DNA of 42,455 bases, taken from positions 1 through 42,455 of the forward strand of contig JAMPHD010000024.1 in assembly GCA_023663635.1 (NCBI GenBank), read 5' to 3'. The DNA is from Acetatifactor muris (GTDB lineage: Bacteria > Bacillota > Clostridia > Lachnospirales > Lachnospiraceae). Position 1 is the stretch's first letter. Every line of letters begins with the position of its first letter. Under the pieces are notes generated by a model. It made no database searches. It saw only the letters and a program-made list of their open reading frames with translations, and was not told the origin of the DNA. Below are positions 1-10,036 of this stretch, in pieces. A program made the translations under genes and the position numbers.

Positions 1-41
1 AAGTAGGGATTTATTCTCTGCTTCCTTTTTTGCCAACTTTA

Positions 42-70
42 ATTATACACTAACAAATATATATTTATAA
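42..70 (-). promoter_or_regulatory. Candidate promoter reading out of the left edge
   Basis: On the minus strand a perfect -10 box TATAAT (42-47) is preceded, 17 bases upstream, by a weaker -35 box TTATAA (65-70). It would drive a leftward gene lying outside the window. The surrounding 1-216 stretch is AT-rich near the edge and I see no credible coding region in it. The -35 match is only moderate, so this is a likely rather than certain promoter. Confidence 0.4.
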
Positions 71-216
71 GCTCAATTTTAATGGGTACACAATTCCGAA
101 AAGGGAGAAAATTTACGACGCAAAGCTCGGCACGGAGCAAAAAGCAGCCGCCGAAAACAAACCGTTCTCTCTCACCGTATCGGTCGGATCGACTTTTTGT
201 TGGACGATACGGTCAT

Positions 217-250
217 AAAGGGGTGTTCGCATGTGCCCACACCCCTTTTT
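217..250 (-). terminator. Hairpin terminator after the histidine kinase
   Basis: The stem GGGGTGT (220-226) pairs with ACACCCC (239-245) and is extended by AAA/TTT on both sides, with a 12-base loop. It starts just past the kinase stop codon at 252. The T run is better on the plus strand (246-250) than on the minus strand, so it may work in both directions. It plausibly ends the dedA-regulator-kinase operon. Confidence 0.6.
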
Positions 251-251
251 C

Positions 252-2714
252 TCACTGCAACTTCCACACCGTGATCGCCTTGAACAGATCCCCGTCCACC
301 TGAATCTCCAGAGAGCCGCCCTGCAGTTCGGCAAAGCTCTTGGCAATGGCGAGACCCAGTCCGCTGCCCTCCGTGTTGCGGGAGGCGTCTCCGCGCACGA
401 AACGCTCGGTCAGTTCCATGGGGTTCACGGAGATCTCCTGCTCCGTGATATTCCTCAAGATGAACACAACGCTGTCCCTCTGCCTGAATCCGTTCACATA
501 CACCCTTGTCCCCGGCATGGCATATTTGGCGATATTGCCGAACAGATTCTCATAGATCCGATAGGTGCGCTGAGAGTCCAAGGACAGAAGGATCTTCTCC
601 TCCGGCAGATCCATGCGCAGATCCAGATTTTTCTCCGAAAGCTTATCCCCCATCTCAAAGGCGACCTGTTTCATCAGATTTACGATGTCCACGTCCACGA
701 TATGCAGATTCATATTGTGCGAATCCGCCCGGCTGATCTCGAACAGATCCTCGATCAGCACCTTAAGTCTCAGGGCTTTGCGCTCCAGGGTATCCAGGTA
801 TTCCCTGCGCTGTTCCTCCGTGATCTGCTCATCTTTCAGCAGGTCGATATAAGTGATGATGGCGGTCAGCGGTGTCTTCAGATCGTGGGACACATTGGTG
901 ATCAGCTCCGCTTTCATCCGCTGGCTCTTGACCTCCTGCTCCACCGCGTTCCGAAAGCCCTGCTGAATGCGCTGAATCTGCGGCTTAAACGGCTCAAACA
1001 CACCCACATCCTCCTTGATCTGCACATTCAGATTGCCCTGCGCGATCTCGTTGGTGGCATTCAAGAGGATCATGTATTTTTTCTGCAGATCCGAGATATA
1101 TTTGCGCAGCACCACATACAGAAGCGCCGAATAGATCACTGCCACCGCAAGCCCCCCCACCCAGAGAGAACTGATGATGAACAGTACTATGCCGTTGACC
1201 AACAAAAGTTTCATGATCTTCTTATTGGCCTTTTGACTCAGGTCATAATGCACAAAGGAATCCCAGATCCCGACCACCTTGGACTTAACATACGGGAAAA
1301 ACTTCCAACAGACGCATCGCTTGCGGATGTAGGCGCGCAGACCGATCCGGCGGATCTCCCGCAGATTCAGTCCCACATACCACGCCGAGACAAAGAAAAG
1401 CACTGTCATCATCAACAGATTGCCGATATACAGCAAAGCCAATATCGGCAGATTCCCCAATGATGGCACTCCCAAATTCCAAAAAAATTGGCGCACCGCC
1501 GCCTCTGCCCTGCCGCTTAAGATGCCGCTCATCATCCACAGGGAGAAAGCGCCGCCCGCTCCCCAAAAGCCGATCCATGCCAACAGGATCAGAAATTCCA
1601 CGGATCTTAAAAAGCGCCCGCTCCCGCCCGTCTCCTCCGCGGGCAGATTCAAGGGCATAAAGACCGCAAGCAACAGCACGATCAGCCACAGGCACATACA
1701 CTCATTTTCCGCGCCGCAGCTCCAATAGTTGTAATAATGTCCTTCGTCCACATTATACCAACCATAGGGAAGATAGATCTCACCTCTCTCCTGTATCTTG
1801 GCCCACTCCGTTTTGGAGATCCAATAGGTGACGCGGCAATTGACGGGAGCGCTCATCGTCATGTAGGTATCCAGCGGCACATCCGCGGCGGTATTGTAAT
1901 TTACATAAAAAGATTCCTTTTCCAGACTGTTTTGTCTCGCGGACATTCCCGCCGTTCTGCGCAGATTGACTGCCGCGTTCCCGTCATCCCCGCATTTGGC
2001 GCCGTCTATGGTACAGTTGCCGTATTCGTCAAAGTCAAACACCAGATAAAAATATTGGTCGATCTCGTCGATCCGGCTCCCGTCCAGATTGCCCACCCGG
2101 ATCCCGGTGGCGGTATCCTCACAGCTGTAACCAAAATTTTCATTCAAATAAGGGAAGATAGATTCCAACCCCTCAAAATGATCGTCAAACTGTTCCAGAC
2201 AGGCGTACACTCTTCCGGAATCCGTCGGTATATTGTCAGGCACCTCTTCGCTTAAGTCCGCGGACATACCGCTCTCCGATGTCGTGCCACTCCATACTCC
2301 ATCGAGCGCCCCGCGCCGCCAAAGCCGGACCAGGCTCTCATCCGTCACCCATTCGCAGCCCTCTCTCGGACGGATATAAAGGTTCCTGTAGTCCACCGGA
2401 TCGGAGGAGTTTTTCTGTACCAGATCGCGATAGAGCACATAGGTATTTCGCATGAGCCAATCCGTGAGGGACTGACTCATCAAAACATTCTCCTCCGTTG
2501 CGGAGAGCGACTCCACCCGACTCTGAAACATGCCGTAACAGGCGATCCAGATGCCTGAGGCGGCAAGACACACGATCAGTCCCCGCGTAAGCCATTCAAA
2601 TCTTCTCTGCTCTCTCTCCCGATCCGTTGTCTGATCTGTTGTCTGTTCCGTTTTCCGCTCCGCCATCTGCTCCGTTGTCTGCTCCGGTTTCCGCTCCCTT
2701 TTCCACATCGCCAT
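252..2714 (-). CDS. Membrane-bound sensor histidine kinase
   Basis: This is an 820-residue two-component sensor kinase. A charged N-terminal tail (QTTEQ/KTEQTTDQ repeats) leads into a first membrane helix, then an extracytoplasmic region of about 290 residues. A group of membrane helices follows, and finally the kinase core. The H-box VSHDLKTPL lies near residue 610, the N-box is NLFGNIAKYA, and the G2 box is GSGLGLAIAK near the C-terminus. I chose ATG at 2714 because GGAGGGT sits 8 bases upstream; the in-frame TTG at 2744 has no such site. The response regulator gene ends 51 bases upstream, so the two are co-transcribed and are surely partners. The large extracellular domain is not one I recognise, so the signal is unknown. 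Confidence 0.93.
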   Translation of the reverse strand: MAMWKRERKPEQTTEQMAERKTEQTTDQTTDREREQRRFEWLTRGLIVCLAASGIWIACYGMFQSRVESLSATEENVLMSQSLTDWLMRNTYVLYRDLVQKNSSDPVDYRNLYIRPREGCEWVTDESLVRLWRRGALDGVWSGTTSESGMSADLSEEVPDNIPTDSGRVYACLEQFDDHFEGLESIFPYLNENFGYSCEDTATGIRVGNLDGSRIDEIDQYFYLVFDFDEYGNCTIDGAKCGDDGNAAVNLRRTAGMSARQNSLEKESFYVNYNTAADVPLDTYMTMSAPVNCRVTYWISKTEWAKIQERGEIYLPYGWYNVDEGHYYNYWSCGAENECMCLWLIVLLLAVFMPLNLPAEETGGSGRFLRSVEFLILLAWIGFWGAGGAFSLWMMSGILSGRAEAAVRQFFWNLGVPSLGNLPILALLYIGNLLMMTVLFFVSAWYVGLNLREIRRIGLRAYIRKRCVCWKFFPYVKSKVVGIWDSFVHYDLSQKANKKIMKLLLVNGIVLFIISSLWVGGLAVAVIYSALLYVVLRKYISDLQKKYMILLNATNEIAQGNLNVQIKEDVGVFEPFKPQIQRIQQGFRNAVEQEVKSQRMKAELITNVSHDLKTPLTAIITYIDLLKDEQITEEQRREYLDTLERKALRLKVLIEDLFEISRADSHNMNLHIVDVDIVNLMKQVAFEMGDKLSEKNLDLRMDLPEEKILLSLDSQRTYRIYENLFGNIAKYAMPGTRVYVNGFRQRDSVVFILRNITEQEISVNPMELTERFVRGDASRNTEGSGLGLAIAKSFAELQGGSLEIQVDGDLFKAITVWKLQ

Positions 2715-2765
2715 GCTCTCACCCTCCACGCCAATACGATCCAATGCAATCGAATACGATCGCGC

Positions 2766-3473
2766 TCACTGTTTCTCGATCTTATAGCCCACGCCCCAGA
2801 CCACCTTCAGATATTTGGGATTCTTGGGGTCGATCTCAATCTTCTCTCTGATATTGCGCACATGCACCATGATGGTATCCGTGTTCACGGCCCTCTCGTT
2901 CCACACTCTCTCATAGATCTCATCCGCGGAAAACACCCTGCCCGGATTGCGGATGAGAAGCTGTACGATCTTAAATTCCATGGGGGTCAGCCTGACCGGC
3001 TCATCATCCACGGTGACTTCCACCGTGTCCTCGTTCAGTTCCAGTCCGCCCACCCGAAAGATATGCTCGTTCGTCGTCTCACCCTCCAGCGCGCTCAGAT
3101 ATTTCTTATAGCGGCGAAGCTGCGAGTTGACTCTGGCGAGGAGCTCCAGGGGCGTAAAGGGCTTGGTGACATAATCATCCGCTCCCATGTTCAGCCCCAT
3201 GATCTTGTCCACCTCCTCGGACTTGGCAGACAGCATGATCACGGGAAATTCATAATTCTCCGCCCGAAGACGCATGAGCATGGTCACGCCGTCCATCACG
3301 GGCATCATAATGTCCACGATGGCCAGATGAAACTCCTGACGCCCCGCGGCCTCCAGACCCTCTTTGCCGTTGGCGGCGGTGACCACCTCATATCCCTGAT
3401 TGCGCAGATAGATCTCCACACCGTTTCTGATCTCTTTGTCATCCTCCACCACCAGAATACAAAACTGTTCCAT
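2766..3473 (-). CDS. OmpR/PhoB-family response regulator
   Basis: This is a 235-residue response regulator with a receiver domain (residues 1-120) and a winged-helix DNA-binding domain (about 135-235). The acidic pair E10-D11-D12, the phosphoacceptor Asp54 (VDIMMPVMDG) and a KPF motif near residue 105 are all present. The C-terminal half carries the usual features of an OmpR winged helix, including the VWGVGYKIE wing near the end. The start codon has GGGGAGAG 7 bases upstream. It lies between the DedA gene and its cognate kinase on the same strand. Its targets are unknown, but repeats upstream of the DedA gene could be its own binding site. Confidence 0.95.
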   Translation of the reverse strand: MEQFCILVVEDDKEIRNGVEIYLRNQGYEVVTAANGKEGLEAAGRQEFHLAIVDIMMPVMDGVTMLMRLRAENYEFPVIMLSAKSEEVDKIMGLNMGADDYVTKPFTPLELLARVNSQLRRYKKYLSALEGETTNEHIFRVGGLELNEDTVEVTVDDEPVRLTPMEFKIVQLLIRNPGRVFSADEIYERVWNERAVNTDTIMVHVRNIREKIEIDPKNPKYLKVVWGVGYKIEKQ

Positions 3474-3514
3474 ATCCGATCTCTCCCCGTCTTTATTTCA
3501 TTTTTATATCATCC

Positions 3515-4033
3515 CTAAATCAGTTTCACAAACACGTCATACACCGTATCTCTCATCACATATCCCGCTCCCACGAAGACCAGATTCCAGACCATGATCC
3601 CCAGTGTGGAGCTGAGTATGTAGGGCCCCAAGGGCATTTTCAGCGCCCCCGCGGGAATGGAGATCAGCGTGCGCAGCATGGGGATCAGCTTGGCCGCAAA
3701 CAGCCCCACGCAGCCGTGATCTCTCACCCAGTCCACACTCCTGTCCAGAGCATCCTTCTGTCCCGGAAAATGTTTCAGCCAGACGCGAAAGAAGACTTGT
3801 CCGCCTTTTCTGCCCAGAAAATACAGCACCAGACTGCCCGCCAGTCCCGCGGCCACCGTGACGACCATCACCCGGCCGAATGTGATATTGCCCTCCGCGG
3901 CCATGACTCCCGCCAACGGCATGATGATCCCCGCCGGAAACCCCGGTAAATTCAGATATTCTAAAAATACCATCATAAATATCGCAACTATTCCATACTT
4001 TGTAAAACATTCGGTCAAAAATGCCGGATCCAT
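3515..4033 (-). CDS. DedA/VTT-family membrane protein
   Basis: This 172-residue integral membrane protein belongs to the DedA (VTT, SNARE-associated) family, members of which act in lipid scrambling or undecaprenyl/phospholipid recycling and in membrane stress resistance. The family hallmark AAKLIPMLRTLISIPAGAL, with its conserved Pro, Arg and Gly, lies near residues 112-130, followed by two more membrane helices. An earlier FPAGIIMPLAG re-entrant-type segment is also present. It is somewhat shorter than the usual 200 residues. It stands first in an apparent operon with the response regulator and kinase, which suggests envelope-stress sensing. Its ribosome binding site is inside a 12-bp inverted repeat. 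Confidence 0.9.
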   Translation of the reverse strand: MDPAFLTECFTKYGIVAIFMMVFLEYLNLPGFPAGIIMPLAGVMAAEGNITFGRVMVVTVAAGLAGSLVLYFLGRKGGQVFFRVWLKHFPGQKDALDRSVDWVRDHGCVGLFAAKLIPMLRTLISIPAGALKMPLGPYILSSTLGIMVWNLVFVGAGYVMRDTVYDVFVKLI

Positions 4034-4040
4034 CTAAAAC

Positions 4041-4075
4041 ACCCCCTGCACTCCTTTATCCTCAGTGTAGGGGGT
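4041..4075 (-). promoter_or_regulatory. Inverted repeat covering the dedA ribosome binding site
   Basis: ACCCCCTGCACT (4041-4052) and AGTGTAGGGGGT (4064-4075) pair over 12 positions with a single G-T mismatch and an 11-base loop. In the minus-strand transcript the AGGGGG that serves as Shine-Dalgarno for the DedA gene (start at 4033) lies inside the second arm. The structure could therefore limit translation, or act as a weak terminator of the upstream ABC transporter transcript, since only TGTTTT follows it. Confidence 0.5.
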
Positions 4076-4104
4076 AAAAATAAAATCCGGCTCCATAAAA
4101 TTCC

Positions 4105-4122
4105 AAAGAAAATCTAAAGAAA
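4105..4122 (-). promoter_or_regulatory. 11-bp-spaced direct repeats, possible regulator site
   Basis: Two TTTCTTT copies on the minus strand (4105-4111 and 4116-4122) are 11 bp apart, the spacing typical of OmpR-family regulator sites. They sit between the ABC transporter stop codon and the DedA gene, upstream of a poor -35 like sequence TTGGAA. Autoregulation by the response regulator two genes downstream is a reasonable guess, but the sequence is AT-rich and chance repeats are common. Confidence 0.25.
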
Positions 4123-4124
4123 TC

Positions 4125-5939
4125 TTAACTTTGTATTTTCTTCATCTGATAAAATCTGCCGCCCAAGGCCATCAGCTCCTCGTAGGTTCCGTATTCCACG
4201 CATCTGCCCTCGTCGATCACCGCGATCCGGTCCGCGTCCCGGATGGTGGAGAGCCTGTGCGCCACGATAAAGGTAGTCCGATTGGCGGTCAGATTGTTCA
4301 CCGCCTCCTGGATCAGTTTCTCGGAAATGCTGTCCAAGGCCGATGTGGCCTCATCCAACACGATCACCTTGGGATCCCGTATCAGGGCCCTCGCGATGGA
4401 GATGCGCTGTCTCTGCCCGCCGGAGAGCTTGCCGCCGTGTTCTCCCACCTTGGTGTCGAGACCCTCCGGCAGGGAGTCAATGAGCTCCTTTAAGTTGGCG
4501 GCCTTTATGACCTCGTCCAGACGTTCATCCGTCACGTTTTCACAGCCGTAGACAATATTGTCTCTAATGGTCCCCGAGAACAGGATCGAGGTCTGGGGCA
4601 CCACCGCCAGATAGCGCCTGTAACTCCTCAGATCGATCTCATTGATATTCTGTCCGTCCAGGAGCACCTGTCCCTGTTTGGTCAGGTAGAAACCGATGAC
4701 CATGTTCAGGATGGTGGTCTTGCCGGCGCCGGACTCTCCCACGAGCGCCACGGTCTCTCCCTGCGCCACCTCCAGATTCAGGCCGTTTAAGATGTTCTTC
4801 TCACCGTTGTCATCGTATTTGAAATACACGTCTTTAAAGGAAAAACGCCCCTCCACATTCGTGATCTCGCGTTTCCCCTCATTGCTCTCCACATCGTCGG
4901 ACAGAATCACCTCGCCGATGGAGGTAACGGATTCTATTCCCTTGGCGATCACCGGCACCAACGTGATGATGGCCGACACCTGATTTACGATAGTGGCGAA
5001 ATAGTTCTGGTAGAGCGCGATATCTCCCACCAGTATCCCGCCCTGCAGCGCGAGCCAACCGGTGAAGGCCAGACAGATCACCTGAAAGATCTGGAAGATC
5101 GCCCAACCCACGGAGCCGAAGAGCGCCTGCACCAGATCCAGTTTGTAGCCCTTCTCCGCCACGGCAAAGAGCTGGCTGCTCATCTTCCGGACCTCTTCCT
5201 CCTCCAGCGCGTGGGCTCTGGTCACGGGGATCAGTTCCACCATCTCCATGACTCTGGCGGAGGTCTCCTCCATCTCCCGCCGAAACTCCGCATTGCGCTT
5301 CTTCATCACGCTGCGGAATATCACCATGGAGACGGCGGCAAGGGGCGTGGTCAGCAGAAAGAACAGAAAGACCACAAAGCTCTTGTTCACCGTCACCACC
5401 AGCGCTACGATGATATTCAGCGCAATGTTCAGCACATTTATGAACATCTGGGTGGTGAGTCCCTCCACAGCCTCCACATCCCGCATGATCTTGGACTGCA
5501 GGCGGCCCGAGCGGGTCTCCACATGATAGGCGATGGAGAGCTGCTGCAGTTTGCGGATCAGAGCTTTTCTGAGCCCGGTCTCCGCGTAGCGGGTGGCCTG
5601 ACTCTTGTAATCCGTATAGAGATAATTCATGGGCACATTCACCACAATGAGCGCGATCATGAGCACGGTGTAAAAGACAGTGTTCCGAAGGCAGTCCGGG
5701 TTGCCCGAGGTGATGTCATTGATGATATTGGCGGTGACGATGGGCAGTACCCAGACACAGGCATGCTTGATGAAGAAAAACAAAACCGCAAGCGCAAATT
5801 TGTAATAGTTTCCCTTGTATATGGCCAACAGGATCTTTAAGGGATGTCCCTCATGTCTGCGATAGCATTCCGCGATCCAAGTCTCCGGCTCCAACCCTTT
5901 CGGAGGCCTCATCTTTTTTTCAAACGAATTTGCGCTCAT
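4125..5939 (-). CDS. ABC exporter, fused membrane and ATPase domains
   Basis: This 604-residue half-transporter of the MsbA/MDR type exports lipids, drugs or peptides as a dimer. Six membrane helices fill residues 45 to 330. The nucleotide-binding domain follows, with Walker A GESGAGKTT, the signature LSGGQRQRISIARAL, Walker B VIVLDEATSALD and the switch histidine in AHRLST. The ATG has GGGAGG just upstream. The closest gene upstream is an epimerase ending 16 bases before its start, so it probably shares that transcript. The substrate cannot be told from sequence. A single half-transporter gene implies a homodimer. Confidence 0.93.
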   Translation of the reverse strand: MSANSFEKKMRPPKGLEPETWIAECYRRHEGHPLKILLAIYKGNYYKFALAVLFFFIKHACVWVLPIVTANIINDITSGNPDCLRNTVFYTVLMIALIVVNVPMNYLYTDYKSQATRYAETGLRKALIRKLQQLSIAYHVETRSGRLQSKIMRDVEAVEGLTTQMFINVLNIALNIIVALVVTVNKSFVVFLFFLLTTPLAAVSMVIFRSVMKKRNAEFRREMEETSARVMEMVELIPVTRAHALEEEEVRKMSSQLFAVAEKGYKLDLVQALFGSVGWAIFQIFQVICLAFTGWLALQGGILVGDIALYQNYFATIVNQVSAIITLVPVIAKGIESVTSIGEVILSDDVESNEGKREITNVEGRFSFKDVYFKYDDNGEKNILNGLNLEVAQGETVALVGESGAGKTTILNMVIGFYLTKQGQVLLDGQNINEIDLRSYRRYLAVVPQTSILFSGTIRDNIVYGCENVTDERLDEVIKAANLKELIDSLPEGLDTKVGEHGGKLSGGQRQRISIARALIRDPKVIVLDEATSALDSISEKLIQEAVNNLTANRTTFIVAHRLSTIRDADRIAVIDEGRCVEYGTYEELMALGGRFYQMKKIQS

Positions 5940-5955
5940 GGATACCTCCCGCCGG

Positions 5956-6747
5956 TCAGCCGTTGCCTTTCCGGATATAGTCCAGACTTGCCCGAATCTT
6001 GTCTGCCCCTGTCACTTCCAAAAGGATGCTTCTCTGCATCAGATCATGCCGCCCCATCAGTTCATACATGCGCGGCCAGTCGATCACACCGTCTCCCAAT
6101 GCCAGATGTTCATCCCGGTTTAAATGATTGTCATTGATATGAAAATGGTGTATATGAGATCCGAGCTTTTCAAACCATTGCTCCGGCTCATCCGTCACCA
6201 ACATCATGTGCGCGATGTCCAGACAGATCCCGAAACGTTCCTCGTCCCGCAGAGCCGCCGCCAGATCCGCCAACTCGTCGGGGGATTCATCAAACATATT
6301 TTCACAGTAGATCTCAAGACTCTCATCCTGCGCCAACAGGGTCCTCATGGTGTCCGCCATGACCTTCACCCAGTTGTCTCTGTACTTACGGCTGCCCACC
6401 AGTCCGGGGGTCAGCCCCGTGTGAAATACGACCCCCTTGCAGCCCAATCTGCCCGCGATCTCCACCGACTGCTGCATCCGATAGAGACTGTGTCTGCAGA
6501 TGCCGCTGTCCCAACTGAAGGGAATGATATCGTAAAACGCGCCGTGCATGGTATCTCTCCCCTTGGGTCGTCCCAGATCCCGGTACAGGGCAATGCGCCG
6601 GTCCAACGCCTCCCTGTCGTCCAGAAGATCCGGCTCGAAGAAATCATCATACTCAAAACACAATGCATGTTTTTCCGCCAATTCCACATAGGTATTCAAG
6701 TCCCGCGCATCCGGGACGATATGGGTTATCTTAATCTCATTTGTCAT
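5956..6747 (-). CDS. Sugar phosphate isomerase/epimerase-like TIM barrel
   Basis: This 263-residue protein has the xylose-isomerase-like TIM barrel shared by sugar phosphate isomerases/epimerases and AP endonuclease 2. Candidate metal ligands are visible in order: His in VVFHTGLTPG, Glu in YCENMFDESPD, Asp and His in GICLDIAHMM, His and Asp in FHINDNHLNRDEH, and a final Glu in ILLEVTG. This pattern supports an active metal-dependent enzyme. It starts 12 bases after the HD-GYP gene stops, so it is the last gene of the signalling operon or the first of a pair with the ABC exporter. The substrate is unknown. Confidence 0.85.
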   Translation of the reverse strand: MTNEIKITHIVPDARDLNTYVELAEKHALCFEYDDFFEPDLLDDREALDRRIALYRDLGRPKGRDTMHGAFYDIIPFSWDSGICRHSLYRMQQSVEIAGRLGCKGVVFHTGLTPGLVGSRKYRDNWVKVMADTMRTLLAQDESLEIYCENMFDESPDELADLAAALRDEERFGICLDIAHMMLVTDEPEQWFEKLGSHIHHFHINDNHLNRDEHLALGDGVIDWPRMYELMGRHDLMQRSILLEVTGADKIRASLDYIRKGNG

Positions 6748-6759
6748 TTCCTGTCACCT

Positions 6760-8253
6760 TCACAAATCATCTTCGCTCTCGTGGCTGCGGGGCGGTTTCT
6801 CATCCATATCCTCGTAGGCCGCCCGGAAGAGCTTTTCTATCTCGGGGTCGATCTTGCCGTGATCCGCCATGTCCTCCAACATGGAGAAAGCCTTGTCCGC
6901 CTGTATGGATTTCTTGTAGGGTCTGTCCGCGCTGGTCAGCGCCTCAAACACGTCAATGACCGTCAGTATCCTGGCCTCAAAGGGGATCTCATCCCCCTTC
7001 AGTCCTCTCGGGTAGCCGCTTCCGTCCAGATATTCGTGATGCGCCCCCGTCCACTGAATGATGTGCGGATATCTGGCGCCGAAATTCATCTTCTTCAGAT
7101 AGATCTCCGTGTAGGTGACATGGGAGCAGACGATCTCCCGCTCCTCCTTAGTCAGATTGCCGGCCCGCACCGTGAGACATCCCACTTCCTCGGATGTGAG
7201 CCATGGTATCGCGTGTCCGTCCGCCCCCTCGTAAACCTTGGCGGCCAGATCCTGAATATAGTTGAGATCCTCCTCGTCCAGAGCGCCCTTTGTGTTGATC
7301 TCAGTGATCCTCTCCTTGGCTCCGTTCAGGGTATCCCTCACGGCATTCCACTCCTCCTCACCGATCCTGCCCTCCAAGCGGTCGATGCGATACAGGGCGG
7401 TCAGATGATCTAAGCGCTCCATCAGCAGGGCCTCTCTGTGGTCCAGGCGGGTGGTCTTATTGATCACCTGATTGGGAATGACCATCTTGCCGATGTCGTG
7501 CATCAGCGCCGCCATCACAAGCTCGTCCTTGTGCTCCGCGGAGAAGTGATAGGGACATTTGCCCTCCGCGTGCTGTCTGTTGATATAGTCCACCAGTTTC
7601 TGCGCATAGAAACAGACATTTCTGGAGTGATAATAGTTGTAGGGTATTCGGGTGTCTATGGCGTCCGTGAACACCTGCGTGATGGAGAACATGAGCTGTT
7701 CTATCTCCTGCACAAATTTCATGTTGGAGACGGCTACCGCGGCCTGGGATCCCAGGGATTCCAGTATCTTCTCATATTCCTTGCGGTAAGGTACCACCTC
7801 GCCCGCCTCATTTTGGGCATTGATCAGCTGTACCACGCCCACCAGTTTGTCCTCATGGTTGACCATGGGAAATACCAGTACGGACTGGGTGTGATATCCC
7901 GTCATCTTGTCGTACTCTCTGGGGCCGCTGAAGTCAAATTCCTCACAGCCATAGACATCATCGATGTTCAACAGCTTGCGGTGGATGGCGGAATAGGCGC
8001 AGACCTTCTTCTCGTCCATGTCCACCGGAGGGTATTGCTCGCCGCTCATCCCCTTGCGGTTGACATTGCGGGACAAAGTCTTGGTGATACAAAACTTTAA
8101 TTTTTCCTCTTCGTATAAATAAAGAGTCCCCCCGTCACTCCGCGTGAGTTCCATCGCGCAATCGACGATCTTCGACAGCAACTCGTCATAATTGCGCTCC
8201 GAGGCCAACAAAATACCGATTTCCAAGATTTTATCTGCCTGCATCTGTTCCAT
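6760..8253 (-). CDS. GAF plus HD-GYP domain phosphodiesterase
   Basis: This is a 497-residue signalling protein. An N-terminal GAF domain (about residues 10-170) precedes an HD-GYP domain, a family that hydrolyses cyclic di-GMP or related dinucleotides. The HD pair is in [10 protein letters not shown], and the GYP signature is [16 protein letters not shown] followed by [15 protein letters not shown]. Between the two halves there is an insertion of roughly 90 residues rich in charged helices, which is longer than in typical members. The ATG at 8253 has GGTGGAGG 6 bases upstream; that start overlaps the cyclase gene by 23 bases, so the two are translationally coupled. GAF may bind a cyclic nucleotide made by the neighbouring cyclase; this is inference. 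Confidence 0.92.
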   Translation of the reverse strand: MEQMQADKILEIGILLASERNYDELLSKIVDCAMELTRSDGGTLYLYEEEKLKFCITKTLSRNVNRKGMSGEQYPPVDMDEKKVCAYSAIHRKLLNIDDVYGCEEFDFSGPREYDKMTGYHTQSVLVFPMVNHEDKLVGVVQLINAQNEAGEVVPYRKEYEKILESLGSQAAVAVSNMKFVQEIEQLMFSITQVFTDAIDTRIPYNYYHSRNVCFYAQKLVDYINRQHAEGKCPYHFSAEHKDELVMAALMHDIGKMVIPNQVINKTTRLDHREALLMERLDHLTALYRIDRLEGRIGEEEWNAVRDTLNGAKERITEINTKGALDEEDLNYIQDLAAKVYEGADGHAIPWLTSEEVGCLTVRAGNLTKEEREIVCSHVTYTEIYLKKMNFGARYPHIIQWTGAHHEYLDGSGYPRGLKGDEIPFEARILTVIDVFEALTSADRPYKKSIQADKAFSMLEDMADHGKIDPEIEKLFRAAYEDMDEKPPRSHESEDDL

Positions 8254-10036
8254 GTTCATCCTCCACCACAAAGACCTTGATCTTCTCCTGTTTTCCCTTC
8301 AAAGAATGTTCGCCGATATATCCGGCGTGAAAGCGCTCTTTGACGCGCTCATACATCTCTTCGCTCAAAAGCACCTGTCCGCCCTTCGCAATGCTCTCCA
8401 GCCGCTCGGCAGTGTTCACCGTATCTCCGATCGCCGTGTAGTCCATCCGATACTCACAGCCTATGTTGCCCACGACGGCTCTGCCGCAATGGATTCCCAC
8501 GCCGCACGCAATCTCCACATTGTAATCGCTCTTCAGGCCGGCGTTCAGCTCCTCCACGGCGCGGACGATATCCAGTCCCGTCAGAACGGCTTTGTACGGG
8601 TAATCCTCCACATCCAGAGGCGCGTTGTAGACCGCCATCACGGCGTCTCCGATGAATTTGTCCAATGTGCCCTCATGCTTAAAGACAGCCTCCGTCACAC
8701 CGCCCAGATAGCGGTTCAAAATGCCCACGACCTCCTCGGGGGAAAGACTTTCGGACAGGGAGGTAAATCCTCTGATATCCACGAACAACACCGCAATATC
8801 CCGATCCCTGCCGCCCAGCTCTATCTGATAATTGCCGGATCTGCCCAACTCCTCCACGACCTGTGGCGCCATATAGGTGCTGAACACGCTCAGGATCTTT
8901 TTCTTGCGCAGCCGCTCCATCACATAGCCGGTGACCACCTTGACAAGGGCAGCGAGAGCCACGCCGATCACAGGCACCAGACATTTCCAATACCAACCGT
9001 GCGCGTATAGGAATTTGGCCGACAGAAGTATGGCCGGTTCCAGAATGACTCCTCCCGCTATGCCGGTACCGAAACGCGCGCGGGAGACAAAGAACACATA
9101 AATGCCCACGATCAATGCCGCGAGCAGCGCCCCGCACCACTGCGGCAGCTCCCGAAAGGTCCTGCCGTCCAAGAGCGCGTTGACATGGTTGGCCTGCACT
9201 TCCACCCCGTTCATGACCGTGCTGCGCGCGATGGGCACCATGTATTGGTCCATCATCCCGGAGCTGTACGCCCCCACCAACACAATGCAGTCCTGAAAGA
9301 CTCTCGGATCCAAACGGCCGGCAGCCACATCCGCATAGGAATACACCTCATACATTCCGGGCTCCGACGTATAGTCAAATCCATAAATCCCCCGGGCATC
9401 CGTCTCGGGTGTCCGGACCGTCTGTCCCATGGCCAGACAGTAAGCGGTATAGATCTCATAGGCAAAATTGCAACATGTCTCGTCATTCCATGTGGCCGAC
9501 AGCCGGGAACGTCTCACATAGTTATCCGGATCCTGCACCGTGTTGGTAAAGCCCTTCCTGCTCACTGCCGCCAGAGCCTCATAAGGGTGCTCGATCTGCG
9601 CCACATGCATGGTGTTCATGCTCAGGCTGCCGTCCGGCTGCTGCTCCAGTTTGGCCTCATAGGAGACATAGGAAGCCATCACCACATTGTCATACTTTGC
9701 CGCGGCCTCCGCCAGAGCCGTATCTCCCTCAACGTCATGTTCGCCGAAATAATTGATATCGAAGGCAATGACCGCCGGCGCGTGCTCAGGATCCAACGCG
9801 TTCAAGAGATCCGCGGCCTGCTGTCTGCTCCACCCGGAAAAGGGACCCAACTCCCGCAGGGACTCCTCATCGATCCCGATGATCTTGACCCGATTGTCCA
9901 CGGGTCTCGCATCGATGTACACCCGGTCTCCCAACCACAGATCCCCACGGTCAAAGGGTGCCGCAAACGCCAGCACCCCTGCCAGAAAGGCGGACAAGAC
10001 CGCCAACAATGCCGGCCTTGCCCCCTGTTTTATCAT
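8231..10036 (-). CDS. CHASE2-domain adenylate/guanylate cyclase
   Basis: This is a 601-residue class III nucleotide cyclase. An N-terminal membrane helix, an extracytoplasmic CHASE2 sensor (about residues 30-300) and three further membrane helices lead to the catalytic domain (about 405-590). The metal-binding aspartates are in [10 protein letters not shown] and [13 protein letters not shown]. The substrate-specificity Lys is in TLDKFIGD and the Asp in [10 protein letters not shown], which favours ATP. The transition-state Asn and Arg are in NTAERLES. The start codon overlaps the FecR gene stop as ATGA (10033-10036). Cyclases of this class are uncommon in Clostridia, and here one is paired with a FecR protein and an HD-GYP protein, so the operon mixes two nucleotide-signalling types. 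Confidence 0.94.
   Translation of the reverse strand: MIKQGARPALLAVLSAFLAGVLAFAAPFDRGDLWLGDRVYIDARPVDNRVKIIGIDEESLRELGPFSGWSRQQAADLLNALDPEHAPAVIAFDINYFGEHDVEGDTALAEAAAKYDNVVMASYVSYEAKLEQQPDGSLSMNTMHVAQIEHPYEALAAVSRKGFTNTVQDPDNYVRRSRLSATWNDETCCNFAYEIYTAYCLAMGQTVRTPETDARGIYGFDYTSEPGMYEVYSYADVAAGRLDPRVFQDCIVLVGAYSSGMMDQYMVPIARSTVMNGVEVQANHVNALLDGRTFRELPQWCGALLAALIVGIYVFFVSRARFGTGIAGGVILEPAILLSAKFLYAHGWYWKCLVPVIGVALAALVKVVTGYVMERLRKKKILSVFSTYMAPQVVEELGRSGNYQIELGGRDRDIAVLFVDIRGFTSLSESLSPEEVVGILNRYLGGVTEAVFKHEGTLDKFIGDAVMAVYNAPLDVEDYPYKAVLTGLDIVRAVEELNAGLKSDYNVEIACGVGIHCGRAVVGNIGCEYRMDYTAIGDTVNTAERLESIAKGGQVLLSEEMYERVKERFHAGYIGEHSLKGKQEKIKVFVVEDEHGTDAGR

Noticed and set aside
113..170. A stretch with GACGCAAAGCT resembling the core of a cyclic di-GMP-I (GEMM) riboswitch on the plus strand.
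   Set aside because: The 5' GGCAAACC-type strand and its partner are absent, spacing is too short, and no plus-strand gene follows.
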